Positions 16,832 through 25,049 of a stretch of 37,841 nucleotides of DNA are shown one piece after another (position 1 is the stretch's first letter; every line of letters starts with the position of its first letter). The stretch lies in contig REEK01000086.1 in the NCBI GenBank assembly GCA_007695115.1, positions 1-37,841 on the forward strand, read 5' to 3'. The position numbers and the translations under genes were made by a program. The stretch comes from Sphaerobacteraceae bacterium (GTDB lineage Bacteria; Chloroflexota; Chloroflexia; Thermomicrobiales; Thermomicrobiaceae). Under the pieces are notes generated by a model. That model was not told the origin of the DNA, searched no databases, and saw only the letters and a program-made list of their open reading frames with translations.

Positions 16832-17326
16832 GTGCGGTGCCCGTACTGTCAGTCTCAAGAGACGCGGGTAGTCGATTCGCGTGACATTGGATCGGGCGAG
16901 AGTATCCGCCGGCGACGGGAGTGCATTGCCTGTACCCGGCGGTTCACGACCTATGAGCGTGTTGAATCTGGCAGCCTGGTCATCGTCAAGCGGGATGGTC
17001 GCCGCCAGGAGTTCGATCCGCGCAAACTCCGGGACAAGATCCGGATTGCGCTGACAAAACGGGCCGTCGCGCAGGAAGATATTGACCGGGTTGTGGCCAA
17101 CGTCGAGGGTGAACTTCTCTCACTTGGCACCGTCGAGGTTCCCAGCACCGCGATCGGTGAAGCAGTACTTCGGGAGCTAAAGCAGCTCGACGAGGTTGCC
17201 TATATTCGTTTTGCTTCGGTCTACCGGCAATTCGCTGACGTCGACGATCTTCGTCGGGAACTCGATACGCTTGCGGATTCGATTTCTCAGCGAGTTGGCA
17301 AAGAACCCGATAATTCCGCTTCCTGA
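16832..17326 (+). CDS. nrdR: Transcriptional repressor NrdR
   Basis: 164 residues with a GTG start. A zinc ribbon (Cys3, Cys6, Cys31, Cys34) with RRRRECIACTRRFTTYE is followed by an ATP-cone domain (VIVKRDGRRQEFDPRKL to about residue 140). NrdR senses the dATP/ATP balance and represses ribonucleotide reductase genes. None of those is in the window. Placement 4 bases after ftsZ makes the two co-transcribed, tying the nucleotide-pool regulator to division gene expression. Confidence 0.96.
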   Translation: MRCPYCQSQETRVVDSRDIGSGESIRRRRECIACTRRFTTYERVESGSLVIVKRDGRRQEFDPRKLRDKIRIALTKRAVAQEDIDRVVANVEGELLSLGTVEVPSTAIGEAVLRELKQLDEVAYIRFASVYRQFADVDDLRRELDTLADSISQRVGKEPDNSAS

Positions 17327-17347
17327 CCAACGCATTGAGATCCAAAG

Positions 17348-17378
17348 AACCCCCGACCCGGTTACCGGTTCGGGGGTT
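17348..17378. terminator. Bidirectional terminator between nrdR and trxA
   Basis: AACCCCCGA pairs with TCGGGGGTT, continuing through CCGG/CCGG around a TTA loop with one mismatch. The arms carry A residues on one side and T residues on the other. It lies between the convergent nrdR (+) and trxA (-) genes and should serve both. Confidence 0.8.
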
Positions 17379-17413
17379 ACTGTGCGAATTCGGAATCGAG
17401 CGGGAATGCCTGC

Positions 17414-17740
17414 TTAGCCCAGGTGTGGGTTCAGGGTCTCCATCAGGCGTTCCTTCGGCTGAGCACCGACAATGCGCTCCACCGGCTGGCCGTTCTTGAA
17501 CAGGACCATCGTCGGAATGCTGGTAACGCCGTTCTGCTGGGCGCTCTGGCCGTTCTCATCGACGTTGACCTTGGCGATCTTCAGTGATCCGCCCTGCTCT
17601 GCGGCGATCTCATCGAGGACCGGCGCGATCATCTTGCATGGACCACACCATTCGGCCCAGAAGTCAACCAGCACCGGCGTGTCGGAATCGATTACTTCGC
17701 TCTGGAAGTTTGCGTCTTTTACTTCTACAGGCTTCGACAT
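17414..17740 (-). CDS. trxA: Thioredoxin
   Basis: 108 residues, full-length thioredoxin with [15 protein letters not shown] (redox pair Cys32/Cys35), the cis-proline segment [11 protein letters not shown], and VGAQPKERL. It is a cytoplasmic disulfide reductase. The start chosen is the ATG at 17740 because AAGGAG lies 7 bases upstream. The frame stays open for 59 more codons toward 17917, but that part crosses the promoter and has no thioredoxin homology. It is a single-gene unit with its own promoter, divergent from the glycosyltransferase operon. Confidence 0.96.
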   Translation of the reverse strand: MSKPVEVKDANFQSEVIDSDTPVLVDFWAEWCGPCKMIAPVLDEIAAEQGGSLKIAKVNVDENGQSAQQNGVTSIPTMVLFKNGQPVERIVGAQPKERLMETLNPHLG

Positions 17741-17800
17741 TACGAGACTCCTTCGTTCTGAAATTCGTTGAGAACACCGCTGCTTGCCGTGCCCTCGGCA

Positions 17801-17830
17801 ACTATATTGAACGGGAACACAGAAGGTCAA
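17801..17830 (-). promoter_or_regulatory. trxA promoter
   Basis: On the minus strand TTGACC (17825-17830) and TATAGT (17801-17806) are separated by 18 bp; each hexamer matches the consensus at 5 of 6 positions. The start site would be near 17794, about 53 bases before the trxA start codon. Confidence 0.75.
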
Positions 17831-17859
17831 TTGTCTGGCATCTCTCCTGTCCCGATAAT
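17831..17859 (+). promoter_or_regulatory. Upstream promoter of the glycosyltransferase operon
   Basis: TTGTCT (17831-17836) and GATAAT (17854-17859) are 17 bp apart. The -35 abuts the trxA -35 on the other strand base to base, so the two polymerases compete for one site or share a regulator. Confidence 0.5.
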
Positions 17860-17878
17860 CTATAACGCATGGACCCTC

Positions 17879-17887
17879 TGCTATAAT
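17879..17887 (+). promoter_or_regulatory. Extended -10 element immediately before the glycosyltransferase start (leaderless type)
   Basis: TGCTATAAT is a perfect extended -10. Its last base is only 10 nt from the ATG at 17898, with no purine-rich ribosome-binding site between. Transcription from here would give a leaderless or nearly leaderless mRNA. Confidence 0.6.
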
Positions 17888-17897
17888 CCCACCCGTT

Positions 17898-19082
17898 ATG
17901 AACGGGACCACCTTCACCGTCGGATTCGACGGACTCTTTCTTGATCAGACGGCGACCGGGGTCGGGATGTACGCCAGTAATCTCTGGCGCATCTTTGATT
18001 CCAGCGACAGCCTGTCCAGTCCGATCCACTTGCTGGTGCCGGATGTACCGTCACATGAGGGCATTTCCGGCGGCGGTGTGACCCGACTGGCGCCACCATC
18101 GATGTTCCAGTCCAGCAAGGCGGTGAAGCTGTGGTGGGAACAGTGGGGCATGCTCCAGGCAGCCCGTGCCGGAGCGGCGGACCTGGTGCACATTCCGCAC
18201 TTTGCGGCACCGATTCGCAGTGATCGACCGGTGATCGTAACCATTCATGACGTTATCCCGTATGTCTACCCGGCGTATCGGGCGAGCGCCAGCATGCGGC
18301 TCTATCTTCGCCTGATCAGCCGGGCGACCCGGAACGCGGCAGCGATCATCACGGATTCTGAATGCTCCCGCCGGGACATCGAACGGTATCTGGGGATCGA
18401 CCGGAAGAAGATCACGGTGATCCCGCTGGCGGCCGATGAACAATTTCATCCGTCGCACGATACCGAGGCCGATGCGGAATTGCGAGATCGATTCGACCTT
18501 CCCGGGCCAGTGATCTTCAACGTCGGTGGGCTGGATGTCCGAAAGAACGTGGAAGCGCTGGTGCGGGCGTTTGCCGCTGCGGTATCTGATATTGATCCTG
18601 CGACCCGTCTGGTGATTGCGGGAAGCGCGCACAGCGGCAACACGCGGCTCTATCCCCCGCTCGAACCGTTGATTGCTGAGTTGGGGTTGCAGGACCGGAT
18701 CGTACTGACCGGACGCATCAGCGAGGCCGATAAATTGCGCTTATACAATCTGGCGGACCTGTACGTGTTTACGTCGCTCTACGAAGGGTTTGGGCTCTCT
18801 CCGCTGGAAGCGATGGCTTGTGGCACGCCGGTCATCTGTTCTAATCGTTCCAGCCTGCCCGAAGTTGTCGGGGAAGGCGGGATTCTGGTGGATCCAACCC
18901 CGCAAAAGATTGCCGGAGCCATCAGCACGGTGATGAACGATGGATACTTGCGGCGCCGTCTCAGCGCTAGCGGGCTCGAACAGGCTGCGAGCTTCTCCTG
19001 GGAGAAGACCGCGGCGATGACCCGCGCAGTCTATGAGCGCGTGTATGCTGGTGACAACGAATCCGTAACGACCGCTTCTTGA
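17898..19082 (+). CDS. Glycosyltransferase family 4 protein
   Basis: 394 residues, GT-B fold. The N-terminal domain begins [20 protein letters not shown] and includes [13 protein letters not shown]. The C-terminal nucleotide-sugar domain includes [50 protein letters not shown] and the retaining E-x7-E motif in [11 protein letters not shown] (near 296-304), followed by CGTPVICSN. It should transfer a sugar from a nucleotide donor to a lipid or polysaccharide acceptor at the inner membrane face. Donor and acceptor cannot be read from sequence. It is first in a three-gene run with a second GT4 enzyme and a flavin-reductase-like gene, and has no visible ribosome-binding site. Confidence 0.88.
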   Translation: MNGTTFTVGFDGLFLDQTATGVGMYASNLWRIFDSSDSLSSPIHLLVPDVPSHEGISGGGVTRLAPPSMFQSSKAVKLWWEQWGMLQAARAGAADLVHIPHFAAPIRSDRPVIVTIHDVIPYVYPAYRASASMRLYLRLISRATRNAAAIITDSECSRRDIERYLGIDRKKITVIPLAADEQFHPSHDTEADAELRDRFDLPGPVIFNVGGLDVRKNVEALVRAFAAAVSDIDPATRLVIAGSAHSGNTRLYPPLEPLIAELGLQDRIVLTGRISEADKLRLYNLADLYVFTSLYEGFGLSPLEAMACGTPVICSNRSSLPEVVGEGGILVDPTPQKIAGAISTVMNDGYLRRRLSASGLEQAASFSWEKTAAMTRAVYERVYAGDNESVTTAS

Positions 19083-19101
19083 TTCAATGGCAGGGACTTC
19101 T

Positions 19102-20247
19102 GTGCGAATCCTCATGATCTCCAAAGCCCTGGTGACCGGTGTCTACCAGCGAAAACTCGAGGAACTCGCGGCATTGCCCGGAGTCGAACTGATGGCTGTG
19201 GTTCCCCCGTACTGGTACGAAGAACGGGTAGGCGTTCAGCGATTCGAGCGGGCCTACTCGTCCGGTTACCAGCTCGTGGAATATCCGATGTGGTTCAACG
19301 GGCGGCACCATATCCACTTCTATCCCGGCATCGGCAAGATCATTCGTTCGTTCAGGCCAGATATTCTGCATGTGGATGAAGAGCCTTACAATTTCGTCAC
19401 CCTGCACGCAGCGACGCTTGGCCGACTGGCTGGCGCGAAGGTGATGTTCTTCGCCTGGCAGAACCTGTTTCGTCGCTACCCGCCACCGTTCCGGATGATC
19501 GAGCTGGCGAACTACCGACTCTGCGCCGCCGGTGTGGCCGGCAATCGGGAAGCGGTGGAAGTGCTGCGCCGGAAGGGCTATCGCGGGCCGCTGGACGTGA
19601 TCCCGCAGTTCGGCGTTGACCCGGATATCTATTCACCAGGACCGGAGCGGAAACCGAGCGACCGGCCGTTGATCGGCTATGCTGGACGGCTGGTCAACGA
19701 GAAGGGCGCTGATGTCCTGATCGAAGCTGCCTCCCGGATGAAGACCCGGGCACCGCGCCTGCAGATTATCGGCAATGGCAGCGAGCGAAGCCGCCTGGAG
19801 CATCTGGCGAGCTACAAAGGTATTCGCGATCGGGTGACATTTCGCGGTCAGGTAGCCTCGGCCGATATGCCGGAGGCGCTCCGTTCGCTCGACTTGCTGG
19901 TGGTCCCATCGAGAACTCGCCCGAACTGGAAAGAGCAGTTCGGACGGATCATCATCGAGGCGATGTCCTCTGGTGTGCCGGTGCTTGGTTCGAACTCCGG
20001 AGAGATCCCGAATGTGATCGGCAAGCCTGATCTGGTCTTCCCGGAAGACGATGTGGATGCGCTGACCAGAAAGCTGGAGCAGCTGGTTGCTGATCACGAA
20101 CTCCGGCAGCAGTTGTCCGTCTGGGCGCGACAACGAGTGCTCGACAATTTCACGCAGGCGAGCATCGCCCGGCGCTACTACAATGTCTATCGCATGATGA
20201 TGGAAGGCGTCCCGCAGCCGCGCAGCCAGGAATCAGGCCAGGAATGA
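19102..20247 (+). CDS. Glycosyltransferase family 4 protein (second)
   Basis: About 381 residues, GT-B fold, not closely similar to its neighbour. It opens RILMISKALVTGVYQRKLEELA, then shows RPDILHVDEEPYNF, VIPQFGVDPDIYSP, GYAGRLVNEKGADVLIEA, and the E-x7-E motif in EQFGRIIIEAM (near 278-286), then SGVPVLGSNSGEIP. I chose the GTG at 19102 because AGGGA precedes it and family members start at RILMISKAL. An ATG at 19087 gives 5 more residues but has no ribosome-binding site. Likely role is sugar transfer in glycolipid or surface polysaccharide synthesis. Its stop overlaps the next start (ATGA). Confidence 0.85.
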   Translation: MRILMISKALVTGVYQRKLEELAALPGVELMAVVPPYWYEERVGVQRFERAYSSGYQLVEYPMWFNGRHHIHFYPGIGKIIRSFRPDILHVDEEPYNFVTLHAATLGRLAGAKVMFFAWQNLFRRYPPPFRMIELANYRLCAAGVAGNREAVEVLRRKGYRGPLDVIPQFGVDPDIYSPGPERKPSDRPLIGYAGRLVNEKGADVLIEAASRMKTRAPRLQIIGNGSERSRLEHLASYKGIRDRVTFRGQVASADMPEALRSLDLLVVPSRTRPNWKEQFGRIIIEAMSSGVPVLGSNSGEIPNVIGKPDLVFPEDDVDALTRKLEQLVADHELRQQLSVWARQRVLDNFTQASIARRYYNVYRMMMEGVPQPRSQESGQE

Positions 20248-20813
20248 GTCGGCAATCACTGGAGAATTCCCGCGGCCTCCGTCTGCTGGAGCCAGGTCCG
20301 GTGGTGCTGGTGACCAGTATGTACCGGAGCCATCCGAACGTCATGACGGCGGCCTGGGTCACACCGCTCGGGTTCGATCCGGCGATGATCTCGATTGCTA
20401 TCCATCCCGGACGATTGACCCACGAGTTCATTTCGAAGTCCGAGACGTTCGGCCTGAGCATCCCGACGCTGGATCTGAGCAAGGCGATCCACCATTGCGG
20501 GGTGGCCTCTGGCAATGATGTCGATAAGTTCGAGGTCGCCGGGCTGACTCCTGAGGATCCGGAGGAGATCGATGCGCCGAAGATTCAGGAGTGCATCGCC
20601 CACATCGAGTGCGGGGTGATTCAGCGGGTCACCGCGGCCGATCATGACCTGTTCATCGCGCAGATTCTGAACGCATCAGCCGATGATGACTACTTCCGGG
20701 ACTCCTGGCTTGCCGAGCAGGAACTGCCGCTGGTGTCGCACATTGCCGGCAATTTCTACGCCGGAATGACACGCGGCTATGGCGTTACCCTCGACGAGGA
20801 TGACGACGAGTAG
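20244..20813 (+). CDS. Flavin reductase-like (FMN-binding split barrel) protein
   Basis: 189 residues. The pattern GPVVLVTSMYRSHPNVMTAAWVTPLGFDPAMISIAI followed by FGLSIPTLDLSKAIHHCG matches the flavin reductase domain (split beta barrel binding FMN). In this group a loop like TAAW contacts the flavin. The C-terminus ends in an acidic run (DEDDDE). Many relatives have no known substrate; some reduce free flavin for a partner oxygenase, but no partner is in view. It is translationally coupled (ATGA) to the preceding glycosyltransferase, a pairing without an obvious biochemical reason. Confidence 0.82.
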   Translation: MSRQSLENSRGLRLLEPGPVVLVTSMYRSHPNVMTAAWVTPLGFDPAMISIAIHPGRLTHEFISKSETFGLSIPTLDLSKAIHHCGVASGNDVDKFEVAGLTPEDPEEIDAPKIQECIAHIECGVIQRVTAADHDLFIAQILNASADDDYFRDSWLAEQELPLVSHIAGNFYAGMTRGYGVTLDEDDDE

Positions 20814-20829
20814 CCCCTGAGCTCTACTC
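20808..20829. terminator. Small hairpin spanning the convergent stop codons
   Basis: GAGTAG and CTACTC form a 6-bp stem that covers the stop of the flavin-reductase-like gene (+) and reaches into the end of the convergent minus-strand gene. Only 10 bases separate the two genes. There is no T-run, so termination activity is uncertain. Confidence 0.3.
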
Positions 20830-21630
20830 CTGCTCTTCTCTGGCCATTCCAAACGAGACGACATCGGGATTCAGTGATGCCGGGAGCGACATCGACTGTC
20901 GGACTCGATTCGCCAGATCGATCCATCCTTTGCGACCACTCTTGGTAAGCCGTGGCTTCTGATCGCCGAGCAGTTCGGTCAGGTGTTCTCGATCCAGTCC
21001 GAGATCGCCGGAGATGTTTCGCCGTAGCTCTCTCCGTCGTTCGGTCGCCTGGGCCAGTGAGTCGCGAAGCAGCTTCACAATCGACTTGATTTCGGACTGG
21101 CTTGATTCCAGCTTCTTCGTCGGCGCCAGAAATACATGCGTGGGAACGGACATCGACGTCAGAATGAACCACGCCCGCACCAGATCCTCGGTGTATCCGT
21201 CTTCATGGCTGATCAGCGCTTCGGCTTCGTCCAGAATCGAGACATCGGACGATTGGGGCGAGCGGTTCCAGTCGACCACGTCGATGCCGTAAAAGTGGTG
21301 AATCGTTGCCCGGGCCAGCGCTTCGGCGGCCTGAGAACAATCACCGAGCTGAACGGTGGCGTGCTGGACTTCGTCGGGTCGTTCTGTGGTGCGCATCACG
21401 AACGGACCACGGTGCGTGCAGACCAGAGCGACATCGGCCACAACTGAGTGGGTTTCGAAGTGCCGGGTCGCTTCGATGGAGTCGACGAATGCGCAGGAAT
21501 CTTCATCGATGAACTCGTCGGTGACGCGATCACGCAGAATCAGCCATTCCGGGGTATCTACCCATCCTGACTGGAATGGGTATGAAAACTGGCTGGTTGC
21601 CACATTCGCTTCGAGGTAGCAGTTGGTCAT
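20824..21630 (-). CDS. Protein of unknown function (possible MqnA-like binding fold)
   Basis: 268 residues that I do not recognise with confidence. It is soluble with no signal peptide or membrane segment. The N-terminal half (through about residue 125) has the pattern VVADVALV, FVMRTTERPDEV, VQLGDCSQAAEALARATIHHFYGI. This recalls MqnA/type 2 periplasmic-binding folds (ADVALV, RRPLDEV, TSVALLRVLL). The C-terminal third is helical and charged (KKLESSQSEIKSIVKLLRDS, ERRRELRRNISGDLG), unlike MqnA. It lies 31 bases after recG on the same strand, so it is probably the last gene of the fakA operon. MqnA similarity is by eye only. Confidence 0.7.
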   Translation of the reverse strand: MTNCYLEANVATSQFSYPFQSGWVDTPEWLILRDRVTDEFIDEDSCAFVDSIEATRHFETHSVVADVALVCTHRGPFVMRTTERPDEVQHATVQLGDCSQAAEALARATIHHFYGIDVVDWNRSPQSSDVSILDEAEALISHEDGYTEDLVRAWFILTSMSVPTHVFLAPTKKLESSQSEIKSIVKLLRDSLAQATERRRELRRNISGDLGLDREHLTELLGDQKPRLTKSGRKGWIDLANRVRQSMSLPASLNPDVVSFGMAREEQE

Positions 21631-21661
21631 TCTTTCTCAATCCTGTCGGGCGATCGAGCCA

Positions 21662-24109
21662 CTAGCTCAGATCTCCCATTCCGTCGATCCAGAATCGCTG
21701 GATCGCATGCTTCAACTCATTATGCTCTGGCAAGTCGAGTTCCGGGTCAACATCCAGGAATCGCTGTGCCTCGATACGGGACGCGTTCAGCGTCTTCATG
21801 TCGGTAAGACCGGCAAACGTGAGCTCGGGAATTCCGCTCTGGCGGGTTCCGAAGAACTCCCCGGGCCCACGCAGTTCAAGATCGATCTCCGCCAGCTTGA
21901 ACCCATCCTGGGTGCCGACGATCGCGTCCAGCCGCTTCTGACTGGTTCGGCCCTCGGAATCATCACTCGTCAGGAGAATACAGTAAGACTGGGCAGCCCC
22001 TCGCCCGACGCGGCCCCGGAACTGATGGAGCTGCGACAGCCCGAAGCGTTCGGCCCCCTCGATCACCATAACGGTGGCGTTTGGAACATCGATCCCGACC
22101 TCGACCACAGAAGTTGCCACTAGAATGTCGATCTCGTGATCCCGGAACCGGGTCATCACGTCGTCTTTCTCGGATGGCTTCATCCGGCCGTGCAGCAGCC
22201 CGACCCGGAGATCGGGGAACACGTCGGTGCTCAGTCGCTCTGCTTCATTCGTGGCCGCTTTGACATCGAGCCGGTCGGACTCTTCGACCAGCGGGTAGAT
22301 GATGAATGCCTGTCGACCTTCCTGAACCTGATCACGGATGAACTCGTGAACCTTCGCCCGTTCCGGGCTGGACCGCCGGGCCGTGACGATCGATTGCCGT
22401 CCCGGCGGCAGTTCATCGATGATCGAGACATCCAGGTCTCCATGAATCACCAGCGCAAGACTTCGCGGGATCGGCGTGGCCGTCATCACCAGAATATCCG
22501 GATTCAGCCCTTTGGCTCGCAGGCGGGCGCGCTGGCGAACCCCGAAGCGATGCTGCTCGTCGATGATCGCCAGTCCGAGTTGCTGGAAATCGACATGCTC
22601 CTCGAGGATCGCGTGGGTCCCGATCAGAATGTCGATCGAGCCGTCGGCCAGTCCTTCATCGATCTCGCGGCGCCGACCGGCCGGCGTGCTACCGGTCAGC
22701 AACGCGGAAACTGGCCGCCTGTCAGACGGCAACTCCCGGAAAATCTGACCGAATGTTTTTGCGTGTTGCTCGGCGAGGATCTCGGTCGGAGCCAGAATAG
22801 CCACCTGTGCGCCATTCAGAACCACGGTATAGGCCGCAATGGCTGCCACGACGGTCTTGCCGGAGCCGACATCTCCCTGGAGTAGTCGACTCATCGGCTC
22901 ATCTGTCGCCAGGTCTGCGGTGATCTCCGCCAGCGCCGTTTGCTGGGCACCGGTCAGGCGGAACGGCAGTGAGCCTGTGAAAAAGTCGATCTGTTCCTGA
23001 TCTGCCGGGAACGACTGTCCTTCCTGCCGTTTCCAGTCGACCTTTCGACGCAGGAGTCCGAACTGGAGCACCAGAAACTCATCGAACGCCAGTCGCTGTT
23101 TCGCGGCCCTGAATTCTTCCGCGTTTTGCGGGTAATGCAGCGCTTCTAGAGATCTGCCGAGATCGATCAGCCCGTGCCGCTCTCGAACGTGCGGTGGAAG
23201 CGGGTCCACGATGTGATCGCGGGCGATATCGAGCGTGCGTCGGGTGAGATTGCGGACCTGCTTCTGAAACAGACCACGAACCAGCGGGTAGAACGGAACC
23301 AGTCGCCCGGTATGGATCGATTCGCCCTCGAGGATCTCCCACTCCGGATTGCGCAGGCATGGCGCACTGTTCTGTCGCTCGATTCGTCCACTGACGGCGA
23401 TCTCCTGGCCCTGCTTCAGTTGCTTGAGCACGTAGTGATTGAAGAAGATCACCGGCAATGATCCGGACTGATCACTGATCGTGACCGTGATCATCCGGCG
23501 GTTATTTCGGGTGCTCTGCTCCTGAATGTGTGTGATGCGGCCGCGTACGGTGTACTCGGCGTTGTACCGGACGCTGCTGATCGGGCTCAGACGGGAATAG
23601 TCCTCGTGACGCCGTGGAGCGAAATAGAGCATCTCGCGAACCGTCCGCACTCCGAGCGTGCGAAGCTGCTCTTCCCGGTTTTCACCGACGCCGGGAATCT
23701 TCGAAATCGGGTCATCGAGTGATGCGAGTTGCACGGCGGGCCGGCGTCTGGGCGCGGCCTGTTTGCGCGGTGATGCTGGCGCGACAGCCTGATGCGATGC
23801 TGATTCCGCTGGATCGTCGTCCATCGGGGAGACGCCGGGGACCGTCTGAATGATGCGTTCCGCTTCGCTGACCCGGGCTGGCCGCACCGATTCGGGTAGT
23901 TCGGCGTAATCACCGAGCGTCAACGATAATTCGCGGAAGATCTCGATACCGTGCCCGAGCTGTTCTGCTTCCTCTGCCGATTTCCGGACGAACGCTTCCA
24001 GACCCCCGGACATCGCGGTGTCGTTGAAGCCTTTCCGGCGTTCCAGACGCAGAACTTTCTGAAGAATCTCCAGTTGTTGAGTGAGCGTTTTCGCTGGTGC
24101 TCCGGTCAT
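21662..24109 (-). CDS. recG: ATP-dependent DNA helicase RecG
   Basis: 815 residues against about 690 for typical RecG. An extra N-terminal region of about 130 residues (helical, LTQQLEILQKVLRLERRKGF, then a Pro/Arg linker) precedes the wedge domain (KIPGVGENREEQLRTLGV). The helicase core has GDVGSGKT (412-419), DEQH (517-520), TATPIPRS, and VEVGIDVPNAT, QFRGRVGRG. RecG remodels stalled replication forks and branch-migrates Holliday junctions. Similar N-terminal extensions occur in Chloroflexota and Thermotogota RecG. I chose the ATG at 24109 (AGG upstream at 9 bases) over the TTG two codons earlier. The gene sits 66 bases after a fakB gene in a conserved rpmB-fak-recG neighbourhood. Confidence 0.96.
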   Translation of the reverse strand: MTGAPAKTLTQQLEILQKVLRLERRKGFNDTAMSGGLEAFVRKSAEEAEQLGHGIEIFRELSLTLGDYAELPESVRPARVSEAERIIQTVPGVSPMDDDPAESASHQAVAPASPRKQAAPRRRPAVQLASLDDPISKIPGVGENREEQLRTLGVRTVREMLYFAPRRHEDYSRLSPISSVRYNAEYTVRGRITHIQEQSTRNNRRMITVTISDQSGSLPVIFFNHYVLKQLKQGQEIAVSGRIERQNSAPCLRNPEWEILEGESIHTGRLVPFYPLVRGLFQKQVRNLTRRTLDIARDHIVDPLPPHVRERHGLIDLGRSLEALHYPQNAEEFRAAKQRLAFDEFLVLQFGLLRRKVDWKRQEGQSFPADQEQIDFFTGSLPFRLTGAQQTALAEITADLATDEPMSRLLQGDVGSGKTVVAAIAAYTVVLNGAQVAILAPTEILAEQHAKTFGQIFRELPSDRRPVSALLTGSTPAGRRREIDEGLADGSIDILIGTHAILEEHVDFQQLGLAIIDEQHRFGVRQRARLRAKGLNPDILVMTATPIPRSLALVIHGDLDVSIIDELPPGRQSIVTARRSSPERAKVHEFIRDQVQEGRQAFIIYPLVEESDRLDVKAATNEAERLSTDVFPDLRVGLLHGRMKPSEKDDVMTRFRDHEIDILVATSVVEVGIDVPNATVMVIEGAERFGLSQLHQFRGRVGRGAAQSYCILLTSDDSEGRTSQKRLDAIVGTQDGFKLAEIDLELRGPGEFFGTRQSGIPELTFAGLTDMKTLNASRIEAQRFLDVDPELDLPEHNELKHAIQRFWIDGMGDLS

Positions 24110-24175
24110 CGGCAACGACCTGTTACATCTCGCGTCCGCAATGTCGACGGGAGAATCTTACCCGAGCCAGTCCAC

Positions 24176-25027
24176 TCAGGAACTCCGCACCAGTCCGGTG
24201 AAGCCGACCAGTCCCGGGCCGCCATAGGCTCCAATGACTGTCCCGATCTGTCCAGTGATGAGATTCACGTCTGGTTGAACCTCCTGAATGCGCTCGGCGA
24301 GCAGAGCAGCTTCGTCCGGTGCGCCAAGGTGGAGGACGGCCAGCTTTTCGAACGGCTGAGTCTCGGCATAGATCGCCGACAATCGCTGCAATGCTTTCTT
24401 GTAGGTGCGGACTCGTTGCACCGGTTCGACCACGCCGTCCTGAATCCGGATGATCGGTTTGAGCTGCAGCGCTGAGCCCAGCATCGCCGCCGCCCGGCCG
24501 ATGCGTCCGCCTCTCCGCAGATACTCCAGGGTCTCCAGGGTGGCGAAGAGCCGTGTGTCGTGTCTGCGTTGCTCAACGTAGGCTGCAATCTCGGCGGCGG
24601 ATTTGCCCGCCTGAGCCATCTCAGCGGCCTCGATGGCCATGAACCCAATTGCCATGGTTATCGTGGCGCTGTCGACAATATGAATCGCCTCTGTGTCGAG
24701 CGTGGCACGGGCCTGGGTGGCCGAGTTCAATGTTCCCGAGAGTTTCGGTGAGATGTGGATCGACACGATATCGTGCCCTGTATCGAGAATCTTCTGGTAG
24801 TGCTCCTGAAAGGCACCAATCGAGGGCTGGGAGGTCTTCGGGATCGAGCCACCGCGGAGATAGCCGACGAACTCGTCGGTGGAGAGATCGATTCCATCGA
24901 GGAATGACTGGCCATCGACATCGACCGTGAGCGGGACCGCAGAAATCGGGAGGTCTCCGATCCACTCCGGAATCAGATCGGCAGTGCTGTCTACGACGAT
25001 GTGGACGGGACGATGGTTGGCAGTCAC
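24176..25027 (-). CDS. DegV family fatty-acid-binding protein (FakB), first paralogue
   Basis: 283 residues with a GTG start preceded by AGGAG. DegV fold: HIVVDSTADLIPEW at the N-terminus, TSQPSIGAF, HISPKLSGTLNSA (the serine that holds the fatty-acid carboxylate), TLEYLRRGGRIGRAAAMLGS, and a C-terminal GTVIGAYGGPGLVGF. FakB proteins present a bound fatty acid to FakA for phosphorylation. Most DegV proteins have a histidine near the C-terminus (THxGPG) that contacts the carboxylate; here it is Tyr268. It is second in the fakB pair, between the other fakB and recG. Ligand specificity is likely different from its neighbour. Confidence 0.88.
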   Translation of the reverse strand: MTANHRPVHIVVDSTADLIPEWIGDLPISAVPLTVDVDGQSFLDGIDLSTDEFVGYLRGGSIPKTSQPSIGAFQEHYQKILDTGHDIVSIHISPKLSGTLNSATQARATLDTEAIHIVDSATITMAIGFMAIEAAEMAQAGKSAAEIAAYVEQRRHDTRLFATLETLEYLRRGGRIGRAAAMLGSALQLKPIIRIQDGVVEPVQRVRTYKKALQRLSAIYAETQPFEKLAVLHLGAPDEAALLAERIQEVQPDVNLITGQIGTVIGAYGGPGLVGFTGLVRSS

Positions 25028-25049
25028 CGGGACACGCTCCTTTTCTGAT

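Noticed and set aside
17797-17812. A possible NrdR box (AACTATATTG) overlapping the trxA -10
   Set aside because: Only the central part matches; NrdR boxes come as pairs, and no second one was found.
17741-17917. Extension of thioredoxin by 59 residues upstream
   Set aside because: AAGGAG at the inner ATG, standard thioredoxin length, and the trxA promoter inside the extension all favour the short form.
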